64,000 nt of DNA from Cornus controversa (taxonomy: Eukaryota; Streptophyta; Magnoliopsida; Cornales; Cornaceae). Under the pieces are notes generated by a model that was given only the letters and a program-made list of their open reading frames with translations, searched no databases and was not told the DNA's origin. Below, one piece after another: positions 36,086 to 48,334 of the stretch. The translations under genes and the position numbers were made by a program. The stretch is from contig CM048845.1 in NCBI GenBank assembly GCA_026545225.1, positions 75,800,533-75,864,532 on the forward strand, read 5' to 3'. Position 1 is the first letter of the stretch. Every line of letters begins with the position of its first letter.

Positions 36086-36640
36086 CAACGCTGCCATGTT
36101 CGATTGAGACAAATTAAGGTTTCGTTGGACCTTGGGAACCATTCTATTGGGACATTTAGAAGGAATTTGGATTGGAGGATGCAAAGTTAGGAAATGCCCA
36201 ACACGCTTGGTGGACCTAGCTAGTGAAATGGTGAAGATGTACTATGACAAACTTTTACAATCACCATTAATGCTCTGATTTGAGTCATTAATATTTCAAC
36301 CACCACTGCTATCATGCAATCAGGCACATTTAATATTTGTATCAAAGAACAGGGCAAGGTGAATGATTTGACTCCTTGGGTGTTTATGAAATCATTTCTT
36401 AACACCTTAGGCTTGGGGTAACGACCAATATAAGTAGAATTCTCTGGGTAATATTCAAGAGAGCTTGCACTATAAATATGCATGTCTAAGCAAACATTAA
36501 AGAGGTGGAAAAAAAGTGAAAAGAGGAGATAACAAAACTGAATATTGTCACAGAGACATTCCTATTATCACCATAAGTTCGTTTAGCTAGCCTACTTCTT
36601 CTCCTTCACCAGGATAGATTTCACTGGTCCCTCACATTTG
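36086..36640. mobile_element. LTR-like promoter region next to the 58-bp array
   Basis: On the plus strand, a CTATAAATATGCATG box at 36469-36483 is followed by a purine-rich stretch, then TTCCTATTATCACC and pyrimidine-rich text ending near TTTGTGTTTGATATAACA (36640-36655). This layout looks like the U3-R-U5 of a plant LTR. The second LTR and exact borders were not found, so it may be a solo or broken LTR. Confidence 0.35.
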
Positions 36641-36708
36641 TGTTTGATATAACATTTATAACATTATATATTACGTCTGATAATGAACGCCTACAAACAT
36701 ATCTATAA

Positions 36709-36753
<45 letters not shown>

Positions 36754-39218
36754 TTGACCATCAAATACTTGCTATATACATATTTAACAAATTTTGAAAG
36801 TTGAAATGTAATTATTCCAAAAACGATATAATAGTAAAATTGTTAAGAATAATACTTAAAAAAATTCAAAAAAAAAAATTGAGATATATATCCTGACAAA
36901 TTTAGTCCAAATTTTCCATGCAATACATCACTCAACTCTCTTTTTGTTTGTAATAATATTTTATAAAAAAAGTTAATAACAATACACACACACATATATA
37001 TATATATAACACAAATAATTATTATTTAATTTATCCATAAATACACATATATATTGATTTTTATAAATACCTACTTTATAACATATACATACATTTATAT
37101 AATGTTGTGTCTAGCTTTATCATCTTTGTATTCTATTTTTTAAGAAATTGTCTCACCACCATATTTGTATCATACTGTGTATGTATTAATTATGTGCTCC
37201 TGTCCATGCTTGATAGCACACAATACCACCAAAGCTTTGAGACCGGCAGTTACTTGATAAAATAAGGACCCAATAATGCCATTCAAATACCAAAAGAATA
37301 TTTCTTTTCTAGCACTTCTGATATACATGTTCTATTGTCTTATGATCAATGAAAGGAAATTTGAAAATGATATGGAAAAAAAAATTTGAAAGGAATTTAC
37401 CCAATTGGAAAAAGAAATTTAAAAGAAAAAATATATATATTATTATTTTTATACACATTCATTTTAAGTCATTTAAGATGCTCAAGGTTGAGAAGATGGA
37501 CAAGATATTATTCAAATTAATATGTCATGGTAAAGAATAATTTTTTATTTAATTTTTACTAGTTAAAATTATAAACTAAATTTGAAGATAAAAAAAATGG
37601 ATTGACATCGAATTAAACTTGAGTTGATTTTGTATAATATGCCCCTGCTTATCCGGGTGGGGCACACCCGAACACTTCTGGACTAACAACGGACCAAAAA
37701 CTAGATTTGACTCTGATACAAAATATAACGGGTCAAACGCTTACCATCTAACCTAAAAGCCTAAGTTATTAATTAGTGCTGTATACTTACACTTGGACAT
37801 CTAAGTTCTTCTCCATTCGAATCCGATAAGAGATAAGTTAACCCTTCTAACCATAGTCCTATATATATTGAGAAGGAAAATCCAAGTTATTCCCATGTTC
37901 AGGATGTACAAGACCTTGAACTCAATATCTATATATTTAATTCAAATCAAAGAGTAATGTAAAACAACTATGAGATTTCAGGAGATTAAATTTTTCAACA
38001 ATTATCCACGTATTCTAGGAGAAATTATTATATACTATGAGAATTTCGTGTATAAGCCTTTGGTCACTTTAAACATGTTTAAGAGCATATAAAGTTTTGG
38101 CCTTATTTTTGCAAGTTTAAATAATGGGTTTAAATATTATTTTCCTTGAATTATTAAAGCGTAATCTTGACACACTGGGTGACGCAATGAAACTTGAAAA
38201 GCTAACAATATGTGACCAATGTTGACGTCACGATTTAAATCTATGTCGGTTCATTGAGTTCAGATCTGTATTAATAACATCCTCCTCAAAAGTTTGTACT
38301 TTTCATATATATATATATGTATATCACATAAGGGTCCCACTTGGGGCGAAGAACAGTTTTGGACCGTACACGCGGCACTGAATCCTAATGTTGCGTAAGC
38401 CGGTAGAATTGTGGCATGTGATGGTAGAGCCCGCAAGGAGGCGTATCAACAAGTCGATCAAAACACAATTTGGTGTGGTGATGAGGTGAGAGTTTCTTCC
38501 AACACAGAAGACGAGACAATGGTGACCAGGATTAGGCAGATGGGATGGTTCCAACTGCAATTAACCTCTGAGAACAGCCTTACACATGTGTGTGTATATA
38601 TTACGTACATTTATTTTCCAAATTTTTACCTAAATGTTGGTGTAATTAGTCTAGCTCTTACTCTTACAAAAAAATATATATCTTTTTAATTCTTTCCATA
38701 ATTTCAGGGGTTAGACAACTTGAAGTGACTTAATTATCTTGTACGGTTAATTGATACTCCATTTGAGAATACGAAAAAAAGTAATGATATAAGAAGTAAA
38801 AATTGTGAGATAGAAGAGTAATGATAGACTCACAAGACATTCTGTTGGTGATTCAATTTTGACGAAACAATTTTGACTATACAATTATTTTTCTATGCAA
38901 AAATTTACAACAAGCATTTTAGTTTTATAGTGATGTTTTGCTCCCAAATATACACTTTAGAGTATAGTGAATGTTTTTATATGTTTCCCGCACGCTTTAT
39001 ATATATATATATATATATATTGGCAATTTGGCATGCTTTATATATTAATACCTCTTATAAAGTTAATTAACTAGAAATAGAAAAGGCAGAAAGTAAAGAC
39101 CGTCCTTTTTTTAGGGTGTGCTTTTTATGGGCCGGTAGTGACGTAGTTAGTTATTTGTGACTGATGACTAATGAGGTGGTCACCAGCTTGGTGGAAAGCT
39201 CTCAACGTGATGCGGAGA

Positions 39219-39259
<41 letters not shown>

Positions 39260-41177
39260 TATATATATATATATATATATATATCAATGGTGGGATCCAA
39301 TTAACTTTTCGTATCCAATATTAAATTTTCTTCTTCGGAATGCTTAATGATGAAAGAAAACTCTTTAAAGGCATCAAAATTTCGGAAAATTTTGATTTTT
39401 TTTTTGGGAAATTGAAGGCATCGAATTTCATTGACATAATAGAAGCATGTTGTATTATAGAGAGAGTTTAATATATATTTCTTAAAAGTTTTCCCAACAC
39501 TGTGTGGTGCTCATTGTTTAATATGATATCTCAGTTACTTCTTTGTTGTATACATGCATAATCAAATTTCTAACTGTGTATGCATTTTTATTAACCACAA
39601 GCACAACAATACTTGCTCCAAACCAACTAAGACAGAATAATGATTAAACATATATCCTCCTCAGAATTTACATATAAGTTCAAAAAAGAAACATGTATTC
39701 ACCTATTCTTATGCCACATCAATAGTTTGGAGAAGGGTGAAAAAAATAATTGGTAAATAAATAAATATCTATATATATATATATAGAACACACACGTCTG
39801 ATTGAATTTGAAGCCTACCATTTGGTTCATAGTGGCTCCAAATAATAGTAGGTCTAGGCACGAGAGTGGCACAATATTGAACGCATAGAGGGTAGGTTGG
39901 TTTTAGATTTCATAGGACATAAGCCCATTCGACAAATGTTCAAAAAGATTGGCTGAAGGAGAACATAGCCATTGGGCTAGGGTCCAACCAACAGGTAACA
40001 CCAGTGAAATTGTCCATGAAAGCCAGATTATGCGAGCCCATTTCCATATATATATATATGGAATTTATTCATGCATCTTTAAATGTGATACATTTTTATT
40101 TTAACATGCCACCTACCACATGGGAACAACTCTATACTCCTAAAATGATATTGAAGCTACAAAATATAACTCAAGGCATTCCACAATAAAACTCTAGTGA
40201 GACTAAAGAGTTGGTTTAGTTTTCTGACAACTGAAAAAATAAAAAAATTGTTATTAGAGAACTGAACCAAACAGACCCCAAATCTCTAAAAAAATCCAAG
40301 CAACAAACTATAGTATTATCACGCACCAATTTTACTGTGAGGAGAATCCTATGAGGTAGGTTTGAAAGGGAAGAATCGAAACCAAGACGTTAGGCTTCTC
40401 ATGGTAAGGCCCATAATAAGAAACACAGGTCCAAAAGTGAAGCAGGCCGGGTGCAAAATCAGACGGTCTTGATCCATCACAAATCAAAGCTACTAAAAGA
40501 CCCATTCACCAATCAATATATAAAAAAGACCCATCACCAACCTATTTGTATGGGGATAAAACTAGGCCCACATACCCCTTGATGACACATAGACTTCTCC
40601 ATCGCTATAATGCTAAGGTGCATACAATCTCAATATCCAATCAAAACACACCATATCACTTTTAATATGCTTTTTTTTTATTTTTCAGTTTTTTAAGTAG
40701 AGGTAAATGTTTTTTTTGATAGATATTTAAGTAGCACGAACACGAATAAGAATACGAATATGATAAATCAAATTTTCAATTATTTTTTATATTTTATTAA
40801 ATAAAATAACTAAAATGTGTTACATAATTTAAAAGAAAAAATTAAATAAATATTTTAACATTATATACTCCCACCATCTTATAATTCTTGACAGTATATG
40901 CTATTCTTTATAATAATGTTTGTATAATATAAGACTTTTTGAATTATGATAAAGGATCCTCCTCCACTTAGTCTATGAACTCTTCATAACTCGTATTTGA
41001 CACCGTGTCAGATAAAGCAGAACACTTCCTTACAAGTGTCTGTGTTTTATTGGTGGACATCCAGTCTTACAGGAGGATGCAACTAATTAGGTTTATCATC
41101 TTAGCTGTAATCCAACCACCTAGAACCCTCCACATTAGCCCATCCTCTGCCTTCATCATACTGCAACGAAACAGTGA
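36641..41177. other. Intergenic region between the PMD remnant and HSFA2
   Basis: (AT)n at 36716-36750, (CA)n(TA)n at 36984-37007 and (CT)n(AT)n at 39222-39283. At about 37705-37725 the word GACTCTGATACAAAATA is close to the complement of the initiator-tRNA primer-binding site TGGTATCAGAGC, hinting at a small LTR element on the minus strand. At 38330-38575 there is a GC-richer block with open frames on both strands that I cannot assign. No supported exon. Confidence 0.4.
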
Positions 41178-41190
41178 GAACTTTCCAGAA
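41178..41190 (+). promoter_or_regulatory. Perfect heat-shock element upstream of HSFA2
   Basis: GAACTTTCCAGAA is an exact three-unit heat-shock element (GAAnnTTCnnGAA) 316 bp before the HSFA2 start. HSFA2 is known to be strongly heat-induced by HSFA1 proteins through such elements, so it is in the expected place. Confidence 0.7.
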
Positions 41191-41268
41191 GCTGTTATCC
41201 AGAATTGTGTAGGGCCCACAGACCACAATATCTAGCGCCACTTCATATCATATTATGTACTTTTCTTG

Positions 41269-41276
41269 GAACTTTC
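41269..41276 (+). promoter_or_regulatory. Two-unit heat-shock half element
   Basis: GAACTTTC (GAAnnTTC) continued by TTGCA, with an additional TTC three bases to the left. It is an incomplete element that could cooperate with the perfect one 80 bp upstream. A further GAACCTTC lies at 41365-41372. Confidence 0.5.
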
Positions 41277-41505
41277 TTGCATCTTTCTTTCCCTGCACAT
41301 TTAGAATGTAGAGATTAAAAAATCCTCTTCTCTCTCTAAAACCCCCAATTTCCCATTTTCTCTAGAACCTTCTGCTCAACCTCCATATAATCAGACCCTC
41401 TTTCTCTCTCCTCCAGCTCTCAACATACTACCCTCAAAAGCTCTCAAGGAACATCAATTATAAAACCAGATTATATATACAGAGTGTGAAAAAAACAAGA
41501 ACGGA

Positions 41506-43305
41506 ATGGAAGGAGTGAATGTGAAAGAAGAAGAGGTAACAGTGATATCGTACACTGCAGGTTCATCATCTTCTTCATCATCATCACCACTGCCAATGGA
41601 GGGGCTTCATGATGTGGGTCCACCTCCATTCCTCACCAAGACCTTCGAAATGGTGGAAGACCCATCAACTGATTCTGTGGTCTCTTGGAGCAGAGCTCGC
41701 AACAGCTTCGTTGTTTGGGACTCTCACAAGTTCTCGACCACTCTGCTTCCTAGGTACTTCAAGCACAGCAACTTTTCCAGCTTCATTCGACAGCTTAACA
41801 CATATGTAAGTATCTCAAATCCATCAAATGTTATCTTTCAAGTGTTTTTTTTTTTTTTTTGCTTTTAATTGTGTTAAATATAAATTGGTTGATTTTATTT
41901 TATTTTTAATAGCTCTCTGTGTATTGGGTTCATCAAAATTTTTATTCTTGATCATGGTTAATAAGTTTTTGGCTTGCTTTTTAGTTTTTTTTTTTATTCT
42001 TAAAAGTTTCGAGACTTGTGCAAATTATATTTGCTCCTTTTATGGCTTTGATGTTCGCTATTGTTCTGTTATGGTCATTTTCTAATTTCCTTAGTTTGGT
42101 AGAATCATCTGCATTTATAGTATTTGACTATTTTCATTTGTCTTCTGGTTCCTGAAAATTTTGATGCAACAGTAATTCATTTGTGGTTTATTTGTTCAAT
42201 CTTGTGAAAGTTGTTGTTTCACTATTATGAACTATAACTCTTTAGGTTAGTTTGATGTAACAGTAATGTCATGTATTGTTCTTTTATTACTGTGATGTGA
42301 TATGCTTTAGAGTTTGCACATGACAAATCTAGTATTTTTATCAATAATTTTGGAATATATTGTTTGGGATTTATGAAATTTAAAAGCGACCTTCTTATAC
42401 CAGTTCATTTAGGTTTTATTTGATCTATTGTCATGGATTTCGTCAATGACTGTGGTTCTGATGCTGCCAAATATCTGCAACTGAGACAGGGCTTTAGAAA
42501 GGTGGATCCTGACCGGTGGGAATTCGCGAACGAAGGGTTTTTGGGAGGGCAAAAGCATCTCTTGAAGACCATCAAGAGGAGAAGAAATGTCTCAAATACC
42601 ATTCAACAAGAAGGTGGAGGTCCTTGTGTTGAATTAGGCCAGTATGGAATGGAAGAAGATCTTGAAAGACTAAGAAGGGACCGAAATATATTAATGACTG
42701 AAATCGTAAAGCTTAAACAACAACAGCAGAATTCAAGAGATCAGGTCACTGCAATGGAGAACAGGATAAGAAACACGGAAACGAAGCAACAACAGATGGT
42801 GAATTTCCTTGCCAAAGCCTTCAAGAACCCTTCATTTATCAACCAATGTATTCAGAGAAGAGAACAGAAAGGCATTGAAGTAGGGCGTAAACGGCGACTA
42901 ACACTGAGCCCCAGTGTGGAGAATCTGCAAGAGGAAGTGGTATCGTTCGCTATGGGTACTGACCAAATCCTGAATTATGCAAGCCAAGAACAAGAAGAGG
43001 CACCGAATATGGAGACATTGTTCTTAACTGCATTGGAGGAAGAATTAAGCAGTGATGTCGAGGGCCCAAATGGGGTGTCCATTCTTGCAACAAGTGATGC
43101 TTACAAGGACTCTATTAATGATGCCATTTGGGAGGAGTTACTTGGTGAAGGCCTTGAAGCTGGCAATGAAGAGGAAGAGGTTTTGGTGGGTGATGAATAT
43201 GAAGTCGATGTTGAAGTCGAGGACTTGGTTGCAAAAACTCCGGATTGGGCTGAGGGTCTGCAAGATCTTGTTGATCAAATGGGGTATCTCAGGTCAATAA
43301 CCTGA
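41506..43305 (+). CDS. HSFA2: Heat-shock transcription factor of class A, HSFA2 type
   Basis: Nuclear activator of heat-shock protein genes, important for extending acquired thermotolerance. Two exons, 41506-41805 and 42490-43305, join in phase 0 at ...[14 protein letters not shown], the conserved HSF intron position within the DNA-binding domain; the product is 371 residues. In order: acidic/serine N-terminus (1-30), DNA-binding domain (about 38-132), HR-A/B coiled-coil oligomerisation region with class A spacing (about 155-214, ending [15 protein letters not shown]), nuclear localisation signal GRKRRLT (232-238), AHA activation motif [12 protein letters not shown] (311-322), and a C-terminal export-type signal [11 protein letters not shown] (357-367). 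N-terminal PMEGL...GPPPFLTKT and the tail match Arabidopsis HSFA2 as I know it. Heat-shock elements upstream fit self-reinforcing heat control. The 684-bp intron could host the alternative splicing known for HSFA2, but I cannot locate the mini-exon. Confidence 0.95.
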
Positions 43306-44184
43306 AGACTCACTTAGCCAAGATGTAGTAGTGTTTCATGTTGTTCTTTGGTGTGCTAGTTGGTCTCTGCAACTCTATACCTGTTCCTCATATTGGGTAT
43401 GGTTATTGGTTCAATAATTTCAACTTCTGTTGATGTATTTGTGTGCGCGCAAGGCTAATGCAGTATTTATCTCTTCTATGGCAGGGAATAGTGAAAGTTG
43501 CAAGGAGGCCCAGGAATGCTTCTGATATTCTGTATCCTTTGATTGTATCCATAATAATGTTTAGTTGTCTAGTAATTTGATTAAATTTTTTTTGTTGTTA
43601 AATGTTGAGAGACGTTTACTAGTTTGTGATCATTCTGTCTTTTGTTTCATTTTACAGGCGGAGTCACCAGCGGAGTTTTCTGTGGAGGGTTTTGAATCCT
43701 TGATCCTTTTTTGAAGCCTCTGTCCAGTTTCTCCTGCCTGTGTTTGTTCTTGCTCTTAATATAAATTTCAGCTGCTGTATATATATATATATATATATAT
43801 AGTAGATGAAAGACTTTATATAAGATACTGTAAATATATCAATTTGAAGTTGTTATTTTTACCTGTTCGATTCATTTCACATTTTTGTTTGCTTTGAAAA
43901 TTGTAGTTATGCTTGTTAGCAAAGTGAATAATTTGCTGATTCAATAATATTTTGGCCAAAAAAAAAAAATTCATCACTGGCTATTGCTCTGTTGATTCTT
44001 ACATCTACAAAACTAGTTGTCAATGCACATTTGGGTGGGTCGATGCAGATGATCCATCCCAGCTCTTGAAGAATCGGTAGGCTGAGAGTCAAATTCTTTT
44101 GAGAATTGGCGGGCAACTCTAAAAGTTATGTATAGGTGCATTTTGAATTTTACCTGCAAGACGCAGAAAAAAAAGACTCTAATT
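43306..44184 (+). other. HSFA2 3' flank with possible 3'-UTR introns
   Basis: Acceptor-like sites CTATGGCAG|GGAATAG (43485) and ATTTTACAG|GCGGAG (43659) border GC-richer stretches (43486-43533, 43660-43740) separated by T-rich text. This suggests that the 3' UTR is spliced. No second reading frame of substance is present. (TA)n lies at 43779-43802. Confidence 0.4.
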
Positions 44185-45175
44185 CTACGTTTGGTATGCA
44201 ACAATGGAATGGAATGCTAATATTATTTTTTTTTTATTTATTTCTTTGTTTGATTTATTCCTTTGTTTGGATAGACACGAGAGAAAAGAAATGAGAGAAT
44301 AACATTAGTTATGAGAAAAAAGAAAGGAGAGGAGAGAATAGCAACAAACTCTATTTCTGTTTGAATAAATAGGAGAGAAAAGAAATGAAATGATAATATT
44401 CTTATTTGGATAAGACTGGAGAAAGAAATGATAACGACTAAATTATTATTATATCTTTTTATATTTATGGGATAGAAGTGGAATAACAATTTTCTCTTTC
44501 TAGTTGTTGAGGGCAGTTTGAGAAATATAAAGGTACTACTTAAACACTATCCTTTTCCTTCTAAATTTCTCATTTTTTAGAGAATAGGATATGAGGGATA
44601 GTTATCCCTTCTTATCACTTTTTATCTTTTCTTTTTTTTAGGCTTTGTTTGAATAAACAGGAGAGAAAAGAAAATAAATGATAATATTAGTTATAAAAAA
44701 AAAAAAAAAGAGGATAACATGTATTCATGTTTGGATAAATTATGAAGGAAAAGAAAAGAAATGATTGTATTGTTGTTTGAAAAAAGTAAATAAGAGAAAA
44801 GAAAAGAAATCATTTTAATCAATTTACTATAATATCTTTTTGTATTTATATTACAACATATACCTAAGCATCTTTTAAATTTTATTCTTCAAAATATTCG
44901 GATTATTTTGGTATTATGAAAGATTCACTTATTCTTATAATTTTTTTTAAAACTTTTGAGAGGATAACATATGAGTGGTATTTATCCAAATCACTCATAA
45001 TTTTTTCTTTTCTCTTATTAATGACAATCCAAATACAAAATCTATTATCTTTCCCTTTCTTTTCTTTTTCCATTTCAATTTCATCAATCCAAACGAGCTC
45101 TTCATGATGTCTATTCAAATACAACATATCTTATCCTCTACTTTCTTTTCTCTTCTAATCATTCCATATGCTGGA
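44185..45175. repeat. Purine/pyrimidine-rich repetitive tract
   Basis: Several imperfect copies of TTTGTTTGGATA or TTTGTTTGAATA followed by GGAGAGAAAAGAAATGA-type text and ATAATATTAGTTAT-type text. Near the right end the complement appears (TCTTTTCTTTTTCC, ATCATTCCATATGC), mirroring GGAATGGAATGC at 44205-44220. The whole may be a decayed foldback element of about 1 kb. Borders are uncertain. Confidence 0.45.
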
Positions 45176-45399
45176 CTAACACGCTTCCGTTACACTTGTT
45201 GCAATGAAATCAGAATATGCTCTCTTGAAAGACTTGTGATAATTTCTTATGATTTGAGACGATGAATTTCAATTTTCTAAAAAATCCACACTTATTCAAT
45301 AATAATGGAAGATTATTAATTATATCATTAGAGAACAATTATTTATTAGTGACTAAAGTTAGACATGTTTGATACAGAGTGACCATAAAACTACAATTA

Positions 45400-46076
45400 G
45401 AGCATTTGCATTGGCTTCTCTGGATTTTGGTTCTTTAAATTTGTTTTTAAGAGCCGCGTCAATGCTCTCAGCTATCCAAATTTTGGCTCACATAATCACA
45501 TTAGTTTCTCCAAATTTTCGTTAGCCAAAAAAATATAATATTTTAATAATTTTTAATTTTATTAATAATATTACTATATTTAAGTAAGAAATAAATTAAA
45601 ATTGATATCATATATAATATGTGATAATCAAATCATAATAAATTAAAAAAATATATAATTTTTTTTTACATAGAAAATAAATTAGATATAAATAAATTTT
45701 TACGTTTATGATTGATTGAACATAATTTTAGTTGGTTTATATATATATATATATATCTAAGGTTTTAGATCGTACAAAGTAATCTATTTAAAAATGATCT
45801 ATGCAATTCAAAACCTACAATAAATATATTGATTGCATTTTTAATAACAAGGAAATCAATTGGCTTTGAAACTATTATTTTTGTTAAAAACATTAAAATT
45901 ACAACCGGCCCACATGCTGGCCCAGTTGTCAGCTCTCCCGATCAGGAAAGGCTGGAGCAAAGCCCGACCCAGACCGTGAACCCCAAATGGGACGCACGCA
46001 TTCCGCCAGCCAATGCAGGCATGGGCTGGCCAAATATTCACAAAATTGGGCTCTAGAGAGTCTGATGCAGATGCTC
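45400..46076. mobile_element. PIF/Harbinger-like non-autonomous element with TTA target duplication
   Basis: 677 bp. Left end GAGCATTTGCATTGGCTTCT and right end AGAGTCTGATGCAGATGCTC are imperfect inverted repeats, flanked on both sides by TTA (45397-45399 and 46077-46079). A 3-bp TTA/TAA duplication is typical of PIF/Harbinger and Tourist-type elements. The interior is AT-rich except for a GC-rich block (45905-46060) that reads open on both strands but matches no protein I know. No transposase. Confidence 0.75.
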
Positions 46077-46687
46077 TTACCAAGCTTAAAAGAAAAAAAT
46101 GCACATTAGTAACTCTATCTGATTCTCTCTCAAATTTCGTTTCATATTTGGAGCCAAAATTCATATAAATGTGGAGTGAGAAAGTATTACAAATAATAAG
46201 ACAAAAGGGGAAAAGTTTTAAAGCATGACAAAAAAAGTAAACTACAAGAAAACGTAGACAAATAATAAAAGAAAAATTAGATTTTAGTGATCAATCTTAA
46301 ACAAAATTACTTTAATGTGACCACAAAATTTGAAAAAGATGAATAGTCACCAAAATTGAAACTTACTTCACATTTGAGTTTATTATAGGAAAAATTAGAT
46401 TTTGGTGACAATCCTAAAAAAAATAGCTAGTAAGTAAAGCAAAACAAAACTCTCTAAATATCTTATATAAAAAGATAGGCACAAAAGAGGGCGAGAAAAA
46501 TATTTATGAATTAGCGAAGAATAGGGATAGATCAACTAAAGACCTAAACTAAATTAGATGTCTCAAGGACATAGATAACACAATATTAGTAAAAAAAATA
46601 TGACATTAAATAAATGAAAAGATTACTTTCTAGTTAATACAGGAATGATAGATAAAATCACTAACAAGGAGATAGATGACACATTTA

Positions 46688-47720
46688 AGAAGATAGGGAG
46701 TAGTAAAATGATAGACTCGGATAAAATTTTCATAGAAGTTTGGCGAACATTAGTTAATGTAGGAGTTGAGTGGCACAAAGTTATTTAACAATATTCTAGA
46801 GCAAGGTATGATGATAAATGAATGGAGAGAAAATACAATAGTACCACTTTACAAAAATAAAGGAGATATTCAAAATTGTAGCAATTATAGAAGAATTAAA
46901 TTAATGAATCATACAATGAAAGTAGGAGACAAGATAATAGAATAAAGACTAAGAGATGATTATTTGGTATCGGATAATCAATAATGTAATCTATATATCT
47001 ATTTAGGCAATTAGTTGAATCATGTAGGAGTAAAAACAAAACTTACATATGATTTTGATAGATTTAGAAGAGGCATATAAAATGGTCTCAAGAGATATAT
47101 TTTGGTGGTCTCTACAAAGAAAAAAAAGTTTCTTTACAAATCATAAAAAGTATCCAAAATATGTATATAAATACGAAAACTAAAATTTATATCACATGTC
47201 GTGACAATAGTAAATCCTCCATAAATGTAGGATTGCACCAAGGATCGGCACTAAGTCTATCTCTTTGCAATAATCTTAGATGAAATGACGAAAGACTTTC
47301 AAAATGAGATTTCGTATGCATGATGTTCCCGATGATACCGTGCTCTTTGATACCTCTAAAGAGAACTTAGCAATAAAACTAGAAATATGAAAAAATGATT
47401 TAGAATTAAAATGATTGAGAATTAGTCGAACTAAAATCGAGAATATGAAGTGCAAATTTAACAAAGATTTGGACATTGATAATATAATGATAAAATTTCA
47501 AAACCAAAAGGTTACTCAAAATAACCAATTTCGACATCTAGGATTGATAATAGAAAATTATGGAAAGATAGATAGCGACATAACTTGTAGAATAAGTGCG
47601 GGTTGGACAAAATAAAAACAAGCTAGTGAGATATTATGTGATAAAAAATATAACACATAAGCTAAATGAGAAAGAGTAGTTGGAATAGAAGGTAAGAAAG
47701 TGAGATGACAACCAAAAATA
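46688..47720 (+). pseudogene. LINE (non-LTR retrotransposon) reverse transcriptase remnant
   Basis: Successive reverse-transcriptase landmarks appear across shifting frames: KKIGSSKMIDSDKIFIEVWR (from about 46688), EWRENTIVPLYKNKGDIQNC then SNYRRIKLMNHTMK (46831-46920), IYLFRQLVESCRSKNKTYI (about 46998), GLHQGSALSLSLFAIILDEM (about 47230-47285), the catalytic block read as MFPDDTVLFDTSKENLA (about 47323-47373; normally F/YADD), then LRISRTKIENMKCKF (47413 on) and FRHLGLIIE. This order is that of plant LINE pol. Stops and frameshifts at many places and the changed active site show it is dead. No endonuclease or poly-A tail was identified. Confidence 0.88.
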
Positions 47721-48334
47721 ACATATAATGAGGTTATAAAAAATAATTTAAAAAAATTAAACATAATAAAACAAAATAACATGTAATAGAAATAATTAAA
47801 AGAAGATAATTTATGCCAGTCACCTTATCCATACAAAATTAGGACAAAACTGATGATACAATGATAATTAACCCATATAATTTTCCCATACACAAACAAA
47901 CAAGAAGGATCAAAAGAAAATTTACTTTACATTTCTACCAAGGATATTCTCTTTTTTAGTAAAGACAAACACATTGGAGGATTCCTTCACAACAGGGTCA
48001 CAAAAAACAAGAATATTGACTAGTAATAAAGATGGAAGACGATAAGCTTCACAAATGGAATTACCTTTAAATAAAGTCCCCAATGCCTTAGTATAGAAGA
48101 ATAAAATTTCCATAAATTTCATGATGCTCGGTATGCCCTGTGGATAAGGACAATCCTTTAATCAACTTACAAAGAATACCTTGACCCAATGTGAGATGGA
48201 AACAAAGACCATGACCAAACACTTTCTAGCTCATGTGGGCTTGAGGTTATCCTCTCAATTTAGGATTGTTTCAGAATCAAGTACCTCTCTCCTTTCTACT
48301 TTTTCTTGATTGAAATATGCTGCACTTCCAATTA
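47721..48334. other. Intergenic stretch after the LINE remnant
   Basis: AT-rich with no recognised motif. It may include the LINE 3' end. The open stretch on the minus strand at 47922-48122 does not resemble a known protein. Confidence 0.35.

Noticed and set aside
41005..41235. 76-residue open frame upstream of HSFA2
   Set aside because: It overlaps the heat-shock elements, has no family resemblance and lies in the expected promoter.
44238..45265. Several F/S-rich open frames
   Set aside because: They arise from a purine/pyrimidine-biased repeat tract and are mutually overlapping on both strands.
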